Source: Anthostomella pinea
Lineage: Eukaryota > Ascomycota > Sordariomycetes > Xylariales > Xylariaceae
Direction of reading: 5' to 3'
Assembly (NCBI GenBank): GCA_963556695.1
Contig: CAUWAG010000003.1
Location: 1,984,001 to 2,048,000, forward strand
Length of the DNA: 64,000 bases
The notes beneath the pieces are model-generated. The model saw only the letters and a list, made by a program, of their open reading frames with translations. It did not search any database and was not told where the DNA came from. A program made the position numbers and the translations under genes. Shown piece after piece: positions 41,700 to 54,420 of the stretch. Numbering within the stretch: position 1 is the stretch's first letter; every line of letters begins with the position of its first letter.

Positions 41700-42649
41700 T
41701 ATATCAAGCCGGTCGCTGCTGCGACCAGGGGCTGTTACTTACGACCTGGTTGATCCAATTAACTGCGATATTCTTGGATGGTGCTTTCAGGGCTACCTGG
41801 GCGGGCCTAGTGGGAAGGGAGGAAAAGGGGGGCGTGCCGCAAGCTACCTTGTTGATTATCCTGTACCGGACCTCTATACGTTTTTATCTCCTCTAACGAG
41901 ACACAGGGTATTCCGCAACAGTTGTGCTGAATAGACAAGCTAAATAAGCAACGAGACGATGCTTGTGAAAGGAGCGAGTGCAGAAGCCGCGGTCAAGTCA
42001 CGGGTCGGTGTTGTCTTTCGACTGCCGGTTAGTCACTGATGATGGATTGGAAGGGCTCCAGTACAGCCAGCATACGATAGCCTTGAAAGGCTCCATGCAC
42101 CCCCAGGCCCGATACAATGGCTGGCGTTCGGTTTTTTGGACGCCTAGATATAGCCATGCGAACAAGCCATGTCGGGAAGTCAAGAGTCAGATCGGCATTG
42201 GTGAAGAAGCCTGTCAATCCATCGTTTCTCTTAGGACAGGCGCAGCTCCTCGCGTAAGCACTTTCTTTATCGCTATATAATTGTGTGAAATTAAGAGGTA
42301 CTTGGGCATCACTAACAGAACAGATACATCTGAGATGGAATCTTCCGCGGCTTGGTACCCTGCTAACATGTCAAGATCTCATACAAGCGCCACCGTTACT
42401 CCACAGCTTCATAGATGCCAAGTGCCTGTTCCTCTCTGATTAGTCGGTTTAGCTCCCCGACATTATGTTATCTCTCCACGCAGGGTTTGTGAACTGGATC
42501 TGGTACTCGGCCCCGGCAGAGTACACCGCGTCTGCGATGGCGCGATAGGGTTCTTCCTTGCCTCCATAAAATGCAATGACCTCCCTCAAACGACGCCCCG
42601 CAAGGGCGTCGGGTGGCGTGCCCCTGCAGGGCACTCAGGCTCGCGTTAT

Positions 42650-43170
42650 ACGTTAAGTACCTACTAACCACATTTAAGTAATATGAGTACCTTTTCGCAA
42701 GCGATTAAAGGAAAAACTGCAAAACTTCTATCGAAAAATAGCCTTAAATATATTCATTACCATATAAAATAAAAGTTACCCGATTTATATAATCGCCCGA
42801 ACTTTTTAACCATTATAACGAATAAACACGATAAGCTCTTTCCCTAATACACCGAAAAATCAGGGTCGGCAGGCGTAGATGATATTGCTCTTGCCGCTTC
42901 CCATTACGCGGCTAATATAACCTATTACCTAGGTACAACAAAAAGACAGCCGAATCTAAACCGCTGGGATAGCCGAATCTAAACCCAGCCCCAACAAGTT
43001 CGGCTTAGGGGTAAAGAGGTCTGGTTTGTGCCCCTTCGAAAGGCGGCGTCTCTCGAGTGAGAACTTTAAACACGAAGACTCAAGTTTATATACTTAGAGT
43101 ACACTCAAAGTTCTAATAGGACAAGCCACTCGAAGTCTAAGCCAAGAACCAAAAACAAAAGCAAAAAACA
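42650..43170. other. Short AT-rich scar
   Basis: Locally AT-rich and TA-rich, like a small RIP-affected remnant. It lacks recognisable element ends. Confidence 0.4.
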
Positions 43171-43630
43171 GGTCTAACTCACTCAACCACGCTAGCATGA
43201 GCTCTTGAGCTTGTCACTGAACAGGAATGACCGACGCGCCAGGCCCGGGGGCGGGGGCGGATCTCGACCTTGATGACAGGCTGGGGCTCGTCGTGGGAGA
43301 CGGGGGATGCCATGTGATCGGTGGTCGGCGGTGATGTGTGTCTTCATGTGATGATTTGATGTGTGGGAGAGAAGTAGGATTGCCAGAGAAAGAAGGATTG
43401 ATGGCCAGGGCATCTTACGCAGCCGGCTCAGGGGTAAACACAATCAAGTATGAGACAAGCGACAAGAACGACGAACTCGCCTGACTGCTTACAATAGGAT
43501 TCGTGTTGGATGCGAAACCACACAAGATTGCTAAACACCAGTAGATAATTCGACTCGCTTGCCTCCACGACTACCTAGTAAACAGTGCCTCAAGAAGCGG
43601 GTGACCCCTATTCATCAGTCATCAACAGCA

Positions 43631-46167
43631 TCAATCATACATATCGTCACCCGGATAGCAGCCATCATCCATCTCCCCCACATCGTCCTCATCGTCGTCC
43701 TCATCACCAAGGTCATCACCATCATCCTGGCGTCGACGCTGCCTCAAGAAATTCTTAAAACCGCGACTCATCCTGACCACGCTCCGGAGGTGCTTATCCG
43801 TGACCATAACACAATCCGCCTCGTCCTCGAGGGCCTCGTTCTCGGCCAGCGCGACCGCCGTCTGCAGCGCGTTGCGGATCTCGCGGCCGTTCCAGCGTAG
43901 GCTGCGCACGTCGCGGCTCTCGTATGCGTACTCGCGCGTCGCGACGCTGACGTGAACCCGGCCGGCGCTGTCGCGCTCGAGCCGCTCGAAGCTGTTGAGC
44001 CAGATGGTCTCGCGGTCCGCGTCGGACAGCGCGCCGTAGTGCAGCGCCACGTGGATGCGCGACGTGAAGGCCGCATCGAACGTCTGCACGCGGTTGGTCG
44101 TCAGGAACAGCACGCCGCGGTAGTACTCGAGCGCGCGCAGGAAGATGGACACCAGCCCGTTGCGGGCGATGTCTCGGGCGCGCCGCGCCTCGAGGTACAC
44201 GTCGGCCTCATCCAGAAGAACCATGGCTCCAAATCTCTCGCCCAGCTGCAGGAAGTACTCCAGATTGCTCTCGACCTGGTGCGAGTTCGTGCTCAGGTCG
44301 CCGCTCGTCAGGGAGAGGAGCGGGCGGTGCGTCAGCTCGGCTACGCACTCGGCGGTGCAAGTCTTGCCCACCCCCGGCGACCCGTGGAGGAGGAAGATGC
44401 GACCTTGCCCCTTGTTCTTGACGAAGTCGTTGGGCCACGGGGACACGTGGCCGTTGGCGCTGGCGAACTTGCCGATGAGCGCCTTGACCGTGAGCTTGAT
44501 CTCGTCGTCGAGCACCAGGTACTTGAAGGCCTCCTTGTCGTATTTGATCTCGTGGAGGTGCTCGAGGTGGAAGTGGCCCCAGCGGCGGTCCCCAAGGATG
44601 AACCCGGCGACGACCTTGGTGAGGACCATGTAGTAGAGGTCGTTCTCCGGGGCATCGTCACACGTGGGATCGCGGTCGTCAAAGTCTGCGAAGGGACTGA
44701 ATGTCTCAAATGAATCCGCCTTACCGCAAGCACTGCACCCGCAACGAGGGGCGAAATGCGGCAACTGGTCAACCGGAGGGGCGTTGTTTGGCGGCGGTTG
44801 CAGCCCGCCTCCACGGTGACGGCTGTTCCCGGGGCAGTTCAGGGAATAAGAGCCATAGCCCTCGAAGTCGCAGATGACCCTGCCAGTCATGTATCCAGTG
44901 GGACTGTTTGCGTTTTCCGAACCGTACTCTGGCGCTTTGTCGACGAGGTTTCCGTCATATGCCATGTAGGCTGGGCCCTTGGCCAGCTCCCAGACCATCT
45001 TTCCCTGCTTGAACTGCAGGGCATTAGCTTCGTTAGGGGTCATGTCACTATTCTCGCCTGTGAAGAAGCGTGCGGGGATGACGCTGAGGCTATTGATGGC
45101 CTCCTCGCCAGAGAAGGGTTCGATGGTGAACGTTTTCATGGTGCGGCCAAGCTCACCCCAGCGATAGGTGATGTTCCAGCAGTTGACAGAGTAAGGCACC
45201 GGACCGTCCTCACGGTTTGGCGAGGCATTCAAGACGCTGGAGATGACGAATGGAGTCCATCGGTGGTCATGTTTGGCATAGATGACCTCACCGGGCTTCA
45301 GCGCTAGCCAGAGCTTGTCAAAGGTCGCCGTGGGGATGTCCCTGTTGTGGCGCTTCTCCTCCTCACGGATCTGCTCACCGAGTGTTTTCTCGAGGAAGTT
45401 GAGAAGCACATCGATATGCTTGACAGTAGTGGATCGGTACTCGGCGTCGTGAGCATCTGGCTGGTTGCCCTTGTATCGCGCAAGGGCGGCACGATGATGG
45501 ACCAAGACCCGATACGGTGCCTGGATCCTGACACTATCACCGAGGAACGATGTACCTGGGTAGTAACCGACTACAGCCCTGAGAGCATTGATCAGGTGAG
45601 TAGAGTTGATCACCACAGTGGTCGTCTCGACCTGAGCGACTTTCATCTCTGAACCATCCTCGTCGTTGTCCTGTCTGTATGCAGGGATGGGGCGATGCGG
45701 GCGAGAGTTATACGGGTTTCCGGAATAGGGATGGCCCGGCTGGGGTAGGCGGTTGGGGTAAGGGTAATGGTCAGGTCGTTTCTTCACGACAGAGGTCGAG
45801 ACGAGAGTGACAATCTCGAGCACTGGCTTCAAGCCAGACGTTCCGTCCTCGCTCGCTTCGTCAAGTTCAATGTCAATGGGCATCAGGCTGCGGCGCACTA
45901 AATCGATGTCAGCAACGTCCATTTCACCCCATGTAAGACGCAGACGGCAGGTGGAGGTTGAGACTGACCGTCAACGAGCTTGCCACCCCAACCCTTGTAC
46001 TGAAGCACATAGCAGACATCAGGAACCTCGTCCTCGGCGAGCTCTGCATCGGCGTCGCCATTGGCATCAGACCTGGCAACGAGAGCCTTGAGCCTCTCGA
46101 TGTTCTTATCCTCGTTTGAGGAGGGGCCGATGTCCTCGAAGCTAGCGGTGGAGCTGTTGTCATCCAT
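43631..46167 (-). CDS. AAA ATPase with DUF7025-like N-terminal region
   Basis: Two exons: 46167-45969 and 45897-43631 (821 residues). The 71-nt intron starts GTCAGT and ends with a TGCTGAC branch site and TTAG. The start MDDNSSTASF was preferred over an in-frame ATG 20 codons upstream. Residues up to about 450 resemble the DUF7025 region of fungal AAA proteins (KPGEVIYAKHDHRWTPFVIS; FSGEEAINSLSVIPARFF). The AAA module follows: Walker A GSPGVGKT, Walker B MVLLDEADVYLE, sensor LFLTTNR and a downstream arginine-rich helix. The C-terminus is basic, then strongly acidic (DDGDDLGDEDDDEDD). This lineage is widespread in fungi but its substrate is unknown to me. The frame is intact. Confidence 0.87.
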
Positions 46168-47790
46168 CTTGGATCGATGAGGCGAACGGGCAGGTAGTAG
46201 TTGGGAAGATGGTAGTGAACGAGGCACGAGATCAAGATAATGGACGAAGAAATGAGGGATATTCCTTTGAAAATGGATATGGATATGGAAATGGAAATGG
46301 AGGAGAAGCTCGCTCGCCCAGCTTTATAGCGAGTTGAAGCATGGTGTCACTCCAGATCTCGCGCACCGTCCATGGCGAGGCAGCAGTCTCCACTGCTTGG
46401 TTGCCTGAATACAGAGACATAGATAGGCCAATAGACATCGCGGCCTCCCAGACGTGCAGCCGTGATCACATCGCCAGGTCGCAGCCTGCAGACAAGGTGC
46501 CATCGAATCGGTAAGGCTGAGTACAAATATGCAGCTGTAACCAACGGGGGGCTGTCGTCGATGCAGGCAGCCAGCGGGGTTGTCCGCGAACGAGAAATTG
46601 TATGCGGCCCTGTACACATTGGGCATTGAGCCGCTGAGCCACTGGGCAAAAGCGAGGCGAAGCCTGCAGCTAGACGAAGCCGGCAGCCATGTGAATCGAA
46701 ACCAGGTTGCGATGCTGTGAGTGGTTGCAGTGTAGAATACGAGAGGTGTCAGATATCGGCCATTGGTGTGGGGTCGGTACTACCATTGTGACGACTCGCC
46801 CTCCTAACATGAAGGGAAGGGTCAGCACCCGTCGGCACACCCTCCCGAGCTTTTACCCCTTTTAGTCCCTTTCAGCTGCTAACGGCTAGAACCCCACAAT
46901 ATCTACAGCTGAGGGGCACCCCAATTCTGACAACCCAACAACAAACGACAAGCCCGTTCCCAAGAAACTCAAACTCGCAAGTCAACAATAGCTATCATAA
47001 GCGTCGCTGTCGTCGCCGAGGTCGTTGCCGTCGCCGCACCCCTAGGCTGGTCCTAGAGCCAACGCCTTACCGTGCCACTGTGTTTTATTTTGCATTCGTC
47101 GGGAGGACTGCTCAAAGTCCGTATGGGCAATGTACAATCAGCCAGCACCCATCACTCAACACTTATCAAGGTTTAAACCAAAAAGTTAATCGAGTTCATT
47201 GCCGATATGCTCTGGGTTAGGTGGGCTCCCTGTCAACGCCGTTCGGTTCGATATACCGAGCAGCGTTCAGATAGGCAGGCCGCGGGCGGACGGTGCCGCG
47301 GGAATGGATCCCTAGGCGCTTCCTCGTCGCATATGCCCTGAGCAGTGGGCAGTGAGATCGAACCCATTTCTCGGGAACGCTCCCGGGAGTTGAGTAGCTC
47401 TTTGTTCTTGTTCCTTCCGGGATATTCTTAAGGCTCCTTCTAATTTGCACAGAGAGGTAGTTTTTACCGAGTAATTGTGTTAGAATACGTGGTCGGTGGG
47501 AGGGACATAACGTACGATCGAGACATCCTTGGGGTGTCTAGTCCTCGGGTCCCGGCTACAGCCGATGCCGCTGCTCGTACACTTGTGCGCGGCGTCGATG
47601 CCCATGGCGACGAAGAGCTCGGCTAGGATGGTGGCCTGGAGCTACATGACGGCGGTGCGTTGTCTAGCCTTGGAGTGGTATCCTGTTGGGATCACATGTA
47701 GCTGTGTCTTCGGCTGTTCCGCCGGAGTTGGGAACGGCAAGCTCGGTAGATCAAGATATTTGATAGAGCTGTAAGAGGTACCTTTCCCAC
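46168..47790. other. Intergenic region between the AAA gene and the secreted-protein gene
   Basis: The left part is the AAA gene promoter (minus strand). No other gene is supported. A 77-codon minus-strand frame ending at 47217 has no recognisable domain. Confidence 0.5.
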
Positions 47791-47800
47791 CTATATATAT
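47791..47800 (+). promoter_or_regulatory. TATA box of the secreted Cys-rich protein gene
   Basis: CTATATATAT about 210 bp upstream of the ATG at 48009, on the coding strand. Confidence 0.6.
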
Positions 47801-48008
47801 GGGATGAAAACCCCCTCAGCTATCCTTTCTCCTCTTCCAATACAGGCCAGGTTACGGCATAGCCTGAGTTCATTCCACAACATCGATACCATCTCTCAAT
47901 CTGCTGGGTTGGGAACACCAAGTCCAATACAGACCACTCCTATATTTCACTTTCTCGTGGCCTCCGCCCCCAGCCCTAATACCTACCCATCGAGACCGGT
48001 CCTTCACC

Positions 48009-48580
48009 ATGCGCTTCACCCTCGTCGCGGCTGTTCTGCTCGCAGTCGTCTCTACAGTTGTAGGGAGTTATCATTGCAATCCCAAGAAAATCGATCCCGC
48101 GCGACTTCCATACCCGGGGGGCCCGGATACCGACGCGGAAAAGCAAAAGCTGCACGAATGCATTAACCACATGAGAGACGGTACCGGAAAGCACAAAGGG
48201 TGGAGGACCCGTCAGCAATGCGGCAGTCCCGAAACCGGCTGGTATTCTTTCACGTTGCAGAGATATGCTTGGAGCAATTCTCTCCACTGCTGGCAGGCCT
48301 GCCAGCAGTGCCTTCACAAGGCCGTTGACGGCGGCTATGCAGCGGTCCGCTGCAAGAAGAAGGTACACCTGAGAATTGCTACATGCTATTTCAGCTTCAA
48401 GCCGTGGGGCAATGGCCCCCCCTGGGACCTGGCCGCGGCGAACGACTCGATGGATGAGCTCCCGGCAGGCAACTCATCGGATGCGGGAAATTCTACCACG
48501 GAATCGCAGGCTGGCACCCCCGACAGCTTGGTATGCTTATTCCTCTTCCAATACAGACCATTCCTAACTTTACATAGTAG
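48009..48580 (+). CDS. Small secreted Cys-rich protein (effector candidate)
   Basis: Residues 1-19 are a signal peptide (MRFTLVAAVLLAVVSTVVG). The mature part has eight cysteines (including HCWQACQQC) and ends in a Ser/Thr/Asn-rich tail with three N-glycosylation sequons (NDS, NSS, NST). Unspliced, the frame reads 197 codons. A canonical 47-nt intron (GTATGC, CCTAAC branch, CATAG; 48531-48577) fits far better; after splicing the first codon of exon 2 is TAG, giving 174 residues ending TPDSL. A TATA box and a ~200-bp leader precede it. I do not recognise the family. Size, Cys content and secretion resemble effectors or surface proteins of plant- or insect-associated fungi. Confidence 0.7.
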
Positions 48581-49909
48581 CATCTCGCTTTCGAATCTAT
48601 GACCTTTTGGGTCCTTTGGATAGCCTCCTCTCTTTGAGTACTCTTCCTATTCAGAGGTCCAGTCCACTTCTGCACTTCCGCACGACATTTCATTACTCGA
48701 ATTCGACGATTGTTTACACCCTCTCCCTCGCTGCAATCCTGATTGGTCTCCGTCATGTTGTGACGTATTTTCAACAAATATCAGAGGTCCTTTCTACCTC
48801 CAGAGGTCCCTTATACCTCGCTGTCGCCAATGTCAACGGGTCACTACTCACCGAGCTTCCTATTCACCGACCGCTACTCCCATTTGAGCTTCTTATCGCC
48901 GACCTACTCCCTATTCGAGCCACCTATTTTCGAGCCATTTAGCGCTTGCATGGAGGACGTGTTGGCGCTGTTGAGGGTCAGAGGGTGCCCTATTTAGAGG
49001 GCGTGGCATACGGTTGCTGGTATACGGATGTTGGTGGTATTGATCAGACTACCAGATGTTGGGTGGAGTTACTCAGGTTTGAACTTGGTGACACCCTTTC
49101 TTTTGGAAGATGGAGTTGGTGGTGGGTGCCCTAGCACACCCGCTGTCTTGTTGTGTTTGGTTTGAAGGCTGTGAAAGACGGTGCCCCAGACTATCTCGCG
49201 GCAGGTTTTTTGTCCAGCCGCCCTAGGTTCGCCTGGGAGGCAAGGTTTTCGCTGTACACCGATGGTAGAGGTTACTATGTACTCGTGCAATAATATCTTT
49301 ATTAAGTCTGTAACGGCGTGCTCGAAGACGTGTTAGGTGATGCCATCGCGTTCCTCGACGTATCGCTTGTTGGTACCCGAGGACGCTGCGAGAGACCCAG
49401 CGATAGCTGATACGGCCAAAAGGGCCTTCGTCGTTATATTGATCGGTACTCGATGTTTCACAGGAGCTCTGTGTTGTTGGATCTCGTTGGCTACCAGCTT
49501 CTTCGAAGCTTCCCGCAGAGGGCGTGTAGGCTTACGCATGACTTAGGGCCAGCTGCACCCAGCTGATGCCAGGCGACGCCGCTTCCGCGGCTCTGTTGCT
49601 TACAATCACGATATGATGCATTGTCTATAGATGATATAGATTCAGAGGGAATATGCCATACGCAAAGGTGATTATGTTGCTCACTGGGCCATTGAACTCC
49701 CGAGCTTCCGGATTGCTGTTTCCTCAGTCGAGTCGGTGCATACTTAATCCAGAAACAACTGGTCACAAGTGGGTGGTTCTTTCATGATTGATCTCGGATC
49801 TAAATCGCAACCCGCATGCCTTGGGTACCTGGTATGCTCCAATTCCCAATCAATTCCCAAGTCGTTATCCAAAATCTGTATGTAGTCTGAGGTAACTCTG
49901 CATCCCCTC
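48581..49909. other. Intergenic region between convergent genes
   Basis: No gene is supported. Opposed short frames around 49330-49546 overlap on both strands and are probably chance. Confidence 0.5.
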
Positions 49910-52429
49910 TTATTCCATAGTCTTGGTAGCAGTCTTGATACAGCCATCAATAATATCCACCCACTTCATCGCATTCACAAAGTCCTTGTTGTCAATGCTT
50001 TCCTGGAGTCCCGGGAACACAGCTAGGACACGGCCAGTCAGCACACCATCATCACAGCGTTACAGCATTACAGGAAAAGAGAGGACATTAGACTCACCTC
50101 CAGCATAACCGGTCCAAAGACCCGGCGCGAAAACGACGTGCTTGAACCAAGGCCGACCGTCAAGACCTCCCTGGTACAAGAAGGCGCGCTCGATGTTCTT
50201 GTACTTGGTGTTGGTGAACCGTATGTGATGCAGCAGCTTGATCTTCTTGATCCACTTCCACCACGGGATGTGCTCGTTAGCTTCTTCGGCCAGCTTGGCG
50301 GCCTTGGCGTCGAGTTTGATGGCCGCGGCCTTCATCTCGCCGATGGACTGCTGGAGGCGAGCCAGGGAGACCTCGAAAGCTGCGGGGTCGCCCTTGACCT
50401 CGGTGCCGGCCGTTCGGGCCCGGAACTCGAAGACCTCTACGTCGCTGGACAGCTCGGGCTGCGCGGTCTCGAGCTTGGACTCGACCTTCTCGACGTATTG
50501 CTTCAGGGCCGTTGCGTAGTCGGTAGCATTCAATGCCACGAGAGGCGTGTCGGCTATCTTGGCGACGGCGAGGCCAAGTAGCTGAGCCATTGCTTTGTGA
50601 TACTCGAAGCCTGGATCGCCAAACTCGCTCATCCAGTGGTAACTGTCGTAGTTGCTGTGGTAGTGATAAACCGGAGCTCCGGGCTGGTCGCCACCAAAGC
50701 CCATATCGAGAGAAGGCACGCCCGCATAGTCCTGGAAAGCCGTGAAGTCGCTGCCGCTACCCATGGTTCTGATCTTACCATCCCAGGTATCACGCACAGT
50801 CTGGCCCTTGACCGTCTGGTTGGGCGACGGTACCAGAGCGGTCACTTCATAGAGAAGCTTATGCATCAGAGGCGCAGCGCTGGCAGAAAAGCCCTTGTTG
50901 GCAACGCCGATGTCCACGTTGATGTACGCGACATTGGCAGCTGAGATCCATGGAAGATATTCCTCAACCCATTCGGTGCTACCGATCAATCCATACTCTT
51001 CACCGTCCCAGCTGGCGAATACGATGGTTCGCAGTGGCTTCCACCCTTTCTCGAGAGCCTCTCCAAAGCTGCGAATGGCCTCGTTGATGACCGCAGAGCC
51101 ACTGTTAGGGTCGCCTGCTCCACCCGCAATCCACGCATCGCGGTGGTTACCGACCACAATGACCTCGTCAGGAATCGTGCCGTTGATGATGCCAATGACA
51201 TCCCACAAGGGAGTGATGGTGTATTCTTGGTCGTTGACCAGGTTGAGGACGATGTCGTCGGGAGAGGGACCGATGTTGTACTCAACACCTTTGTAGCCTA
51301 ACCCTGTGTTTCTGGTCCAGTATTCACTGAAATCCTTGGCCAGGGGTCCATGCCCGTTCAGAGCCTTTAGAATCGGAAGAGCCTCCAAATATGATATGGG
51401 CAGAGACGGGATGCTTGGGATTGCCCCGTCGACTGGTGCCCGTGGTACTCCTGGCTTCGAAGGGTAGCCAGGAGTGGTTGGGTCACCTGGAGCGACGCTG
51501 AGGAACTGAACACTTCCGCGTTGTACACTGCTGGGATTTCGGGCAGGACCATCAGGGTAGGCTTCGTACCCGTTCTGTTCTGTCATTTCGCGGTCGTCCC
51601 CCGGGTCGCCAAAGAGGACGCAGCCGATCATGCCCAGCTCCTGAGCCCTCTTCACCTTCAGCCCACGGAAGATTCCACCGTATCGAGCGATCGCAATCTT
51701 CCCTTCAAGGCTGACATTCGCTTTGACTAGATCCTCAAAGTCCCAGTAGGTGCCGTAGTTGACGTAGACGAATGAGCCAGTCACGTTGCCACTAGCGGAG
51801 TAGCCGTGGAAGGTCGGGATGCTATCATCTAATTGAGTCGTAGGGTCATCCTCGAGGACGTCTTCCCTCAGGGTGGCCTCAAAGGCGACCTTCCAGGCTT
51901 CGGCCTCACTGTCATTGGATTTGGACTTCTCCAGCAGGGCTAGTCGGTGGTCGACGGGGTAGTTGATGTAGGTCTCATACACAGCAATATCCGACGCGAT
52001 ACCCCACTCATTCCATCGATCCCGTGTCCACTCAGCCTGTTCACGATGAGTCTATATATGATAGTCGCGGATCGGCTATTCCCTTACCTGCGAGAGGTTC
52101 TTACCAGCTAGATGCGGACCAGCCGTGTAGTATTTGCTCCACTCTGACGCCTTAGCAGCGCTGGGAGTTTCCAGCAGGATACTCTGGAGCTCCCCATAAG
52201 TGACATGCTTCTTCTCGTGCCCAGGCCACTTATGATGAGGGCTGTCTGCCGGGGCGAAGACAACGCCGACCAGAAACGTGACCAGGAGCGCTATGAGCGA
52301 TGAGCTGAGCGCGATGGTGCAGAACCTCCGCACGACCTGGTGAGGGTAGCGCTGGCGCGGGGGCGCAACGCTCACGGTAGTGATCAGTGGCGTGCTCTCG
52401 GTGGCCATCTTGACCTCGTGCTCTTTCAT
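49910..52429 (-). CDS. Membrane-anchored M28 zinc peptidase (glutamate carboxypeptidase II-like)
   Basis: A type II membrane peptidase of the GCPII/transferrin-receptor-like group. Three exons: 52429-52088, 52036-50098 and 50022-49910 (797 residues). The introns are canonical (51 and 75 nt; GTAAGG...ACAG and GTGAGT...CTAG). ATG 52429 is the first in-frame ATG; the open frame upstream begins only with GTG. One transmembrane helix lies near residues 35-58 (TIALSSSLIALLVTFLVGVV). A PA-like insert domain (about 180-350) precedes the M28 core with zinc-ligand and catalytic motifs NHRDAW, AGDPNSG, SWDGEEYGLIGSTEW, YINVDIG and YHYHSNYDSYHWM. A helical TfR-like dimerisation domain ends the protein. 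All five expected ligands are present, so it looks active, acting outside the cell or in vacuole/secretory lumen. Confidence 0.92.
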
Positions 52430-54420
52430 GACGACAATGACGAGGTGGAGGTCGCGGTCGCGTGTGGTGCGTTCATGAGGGAGCTTCACCTTTCGGCTGT
52501 CGTCAAGCGGGCTCGAGATATCAGATAGGTGCGCCACCGCCGACGTAATGGCGTGACGGAATCGGGCAGGGGGTCAGCGATCCTCCGACCATGTGGGGGG
52601 CATGGGCATTCTAGGAGTCAGGTGGTTGAAGTTGTCGCTTTATGTCAGCAATTGAAGGTCCTACCTTCTTATATATGATTATAGTACATTAAGTCTACAC
52701 TTCCAATGGTTAATTTAGTTTTACTAAGTCAACAACCGAATGATAGGGTGCCTTGGTGAGAGAGCATCCTTGTTTGTAGCACGAGGTCCTGAGTCTCTCC
52801 GCCACGCGGGCTTCGCTGTTGGCGCCGGGCCGCCAGCTGATTCCGAACTCTGGAATTCCGTTTGGGGGACATGTTGCTACTTACAGGTTCGTGAGGGGGG
52901 AGTGATGAACTTATGGCAACTTCTATGTATGACCTTTTCGTCCATAATAATAAACAGTCCTATTCGTTTTAATTCGGTTCATCCAGCTCGAAGCCCATAA
53001 GCATCGATCTGGAGGCATTCTAATCAGAGCAGGTGTCGATAGCAGATAATGACACCAACACTCTGCTCTAAAATTGCATAGCAGGTTGAATGCCGAAAGG
53101 AACTCTGTATGACTACATATGCTGTGGCTTCAAAGAAGCAGTCAATAACCACTGCGATCATCTGTTCTAGTTTGTCGTGCAGCCATGTTGCATTGCCATA
53201 GGTCATCCACTGCTATTGGTACCTAATCATCTGGCAGGTGTGCGGCAACCACTAGCCGCGATGAGTGTGTGTAGCATTAGTATAAAGAGGCGATTGACCT
53301 ACCTCCGATGCCAGGCCATATGCATATCAGAGATACAATCTGTGTAAGGCTCACTTGGCGACGTGATCAATCAAGCCAAGACACGACAGCAGAGACGACT
53401 GTGGTGGCCCTCAATACTTGGTGGGGGCTGGTGCGATAGCGTCGATGCGGGGTGGAGGGAAGGGCGCATAGCAACCAATGAGAAAACCAATGAGAACTCG
53501 GCCGTTGGCAGAAAGAATGGGGGCGGCCAAGCCTCACAGAGTCACAGCTGCAAGAGCCCCCTGCAGGCAGGAAGACCCCTGGCATTGCATGATCAGGAGG
53601 CTGTAAAAGTGTGTAAAAAATCGGCGTGTAACCAATCTTGTTCGCTCAACCTTCTCATTTCAGACGATTCCACACCAACCTCGAGTTGGATCTTACAACA
53701 TCCGACAACGGACCTCGTTGCCCCCTTCTTATGTCATACCAGTCATCAGTCATCTGTCATTTGCGAGTTGCAAATGGCTGACTGGTGCTGCCGAGGCGGG
53801 AGTGGCGGGGTACCTAGTAGTTCGCCGATACGAGCCTCCGATGACATATTCCCGTCGAACAAAGGGCCGCACGAGGAGCACAAACTGCCATCGGACACTG
53901 GAGCAGAATTTGCCTACATGGCGATCCACTCCCAGCGTCTAGTTGGACCTGAGTCTGCATATCACAGGCTCCGCGGGCTGTAGCGGGAGCCCTGTCTATG
54001 CAGCGAACCACGCCTGGTTTTGGCCTAGGCTAGGCCGATGCATGGGACGAAGAGCATTGCGGTGGAGGACCAGGACGACGGGAAGGGTTGCCGGTCCGTT
54101 GTGGGTGTCGTCAGGTAGGATTCTCCGACATGTCTCTTTGTTATAACAATTCGACCTTCCGTTGGTTCTCACAAATCTTCTGCTTCGAGTCGCCACTGTT
54201 GCCACTGTTGATGCTGCCCAGGTCTCAAGAACTTGACTAACCGCCTGTTGTACAAGTTTGACAAGACTCAGGCTCTCCCAGACTCTTATACAGTACAAGC
54301 TGTGTGGCGCCCCTACCTTCTCAAACCCATAGCCGCTTGACTTTGCCCAATCCTTCTGCATTCACATTCTCTGTTCCATAATCCAGTGCCTTTGCTTTGG
54401 AAAGTTCACGACCGGCAACC
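52430..54420. other. Divergent intergenic region
   Basis: Two genes face away from each other here, so their promoters lie at the ends. No gene is supported. A 207-codon open frame at 53363-53983 starts with GTG, has no domain and is low-confidence. Confidence 0.5.

Larger units (their letters stand above)
38565..43630. other. Gene-poor stretch with duplications
   Basis: No convincing gene. It holds a diverged direct duplication (39970-40310 and 40671-41005), an inverted-repeat unit (41433-41699) and a short AT-rich segment (42650-43170). A 61-codon minus-strand frame ending at 42449 looks protein-like but cannot be assigned. Confidence 0.5.

Noticed and set aside
42449..42634. 61-codon minus-strand frame that looks like part of an enzyme
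   Set aside because: Too short, and no family could be named; it may be a gene fragment but this is not shown.
43952..44713. 254-codon plus-strand frame opposite the AAA gene
   Set aside because: Antisense shadow of the AAA module.
53363..53983. 207-codon open frame on the plus strand
   Set aside because: It begins with GTG, lacks a domain or convincing start context, and shows no intron-like features. Likely chance in GC-normal intergenic DNA.
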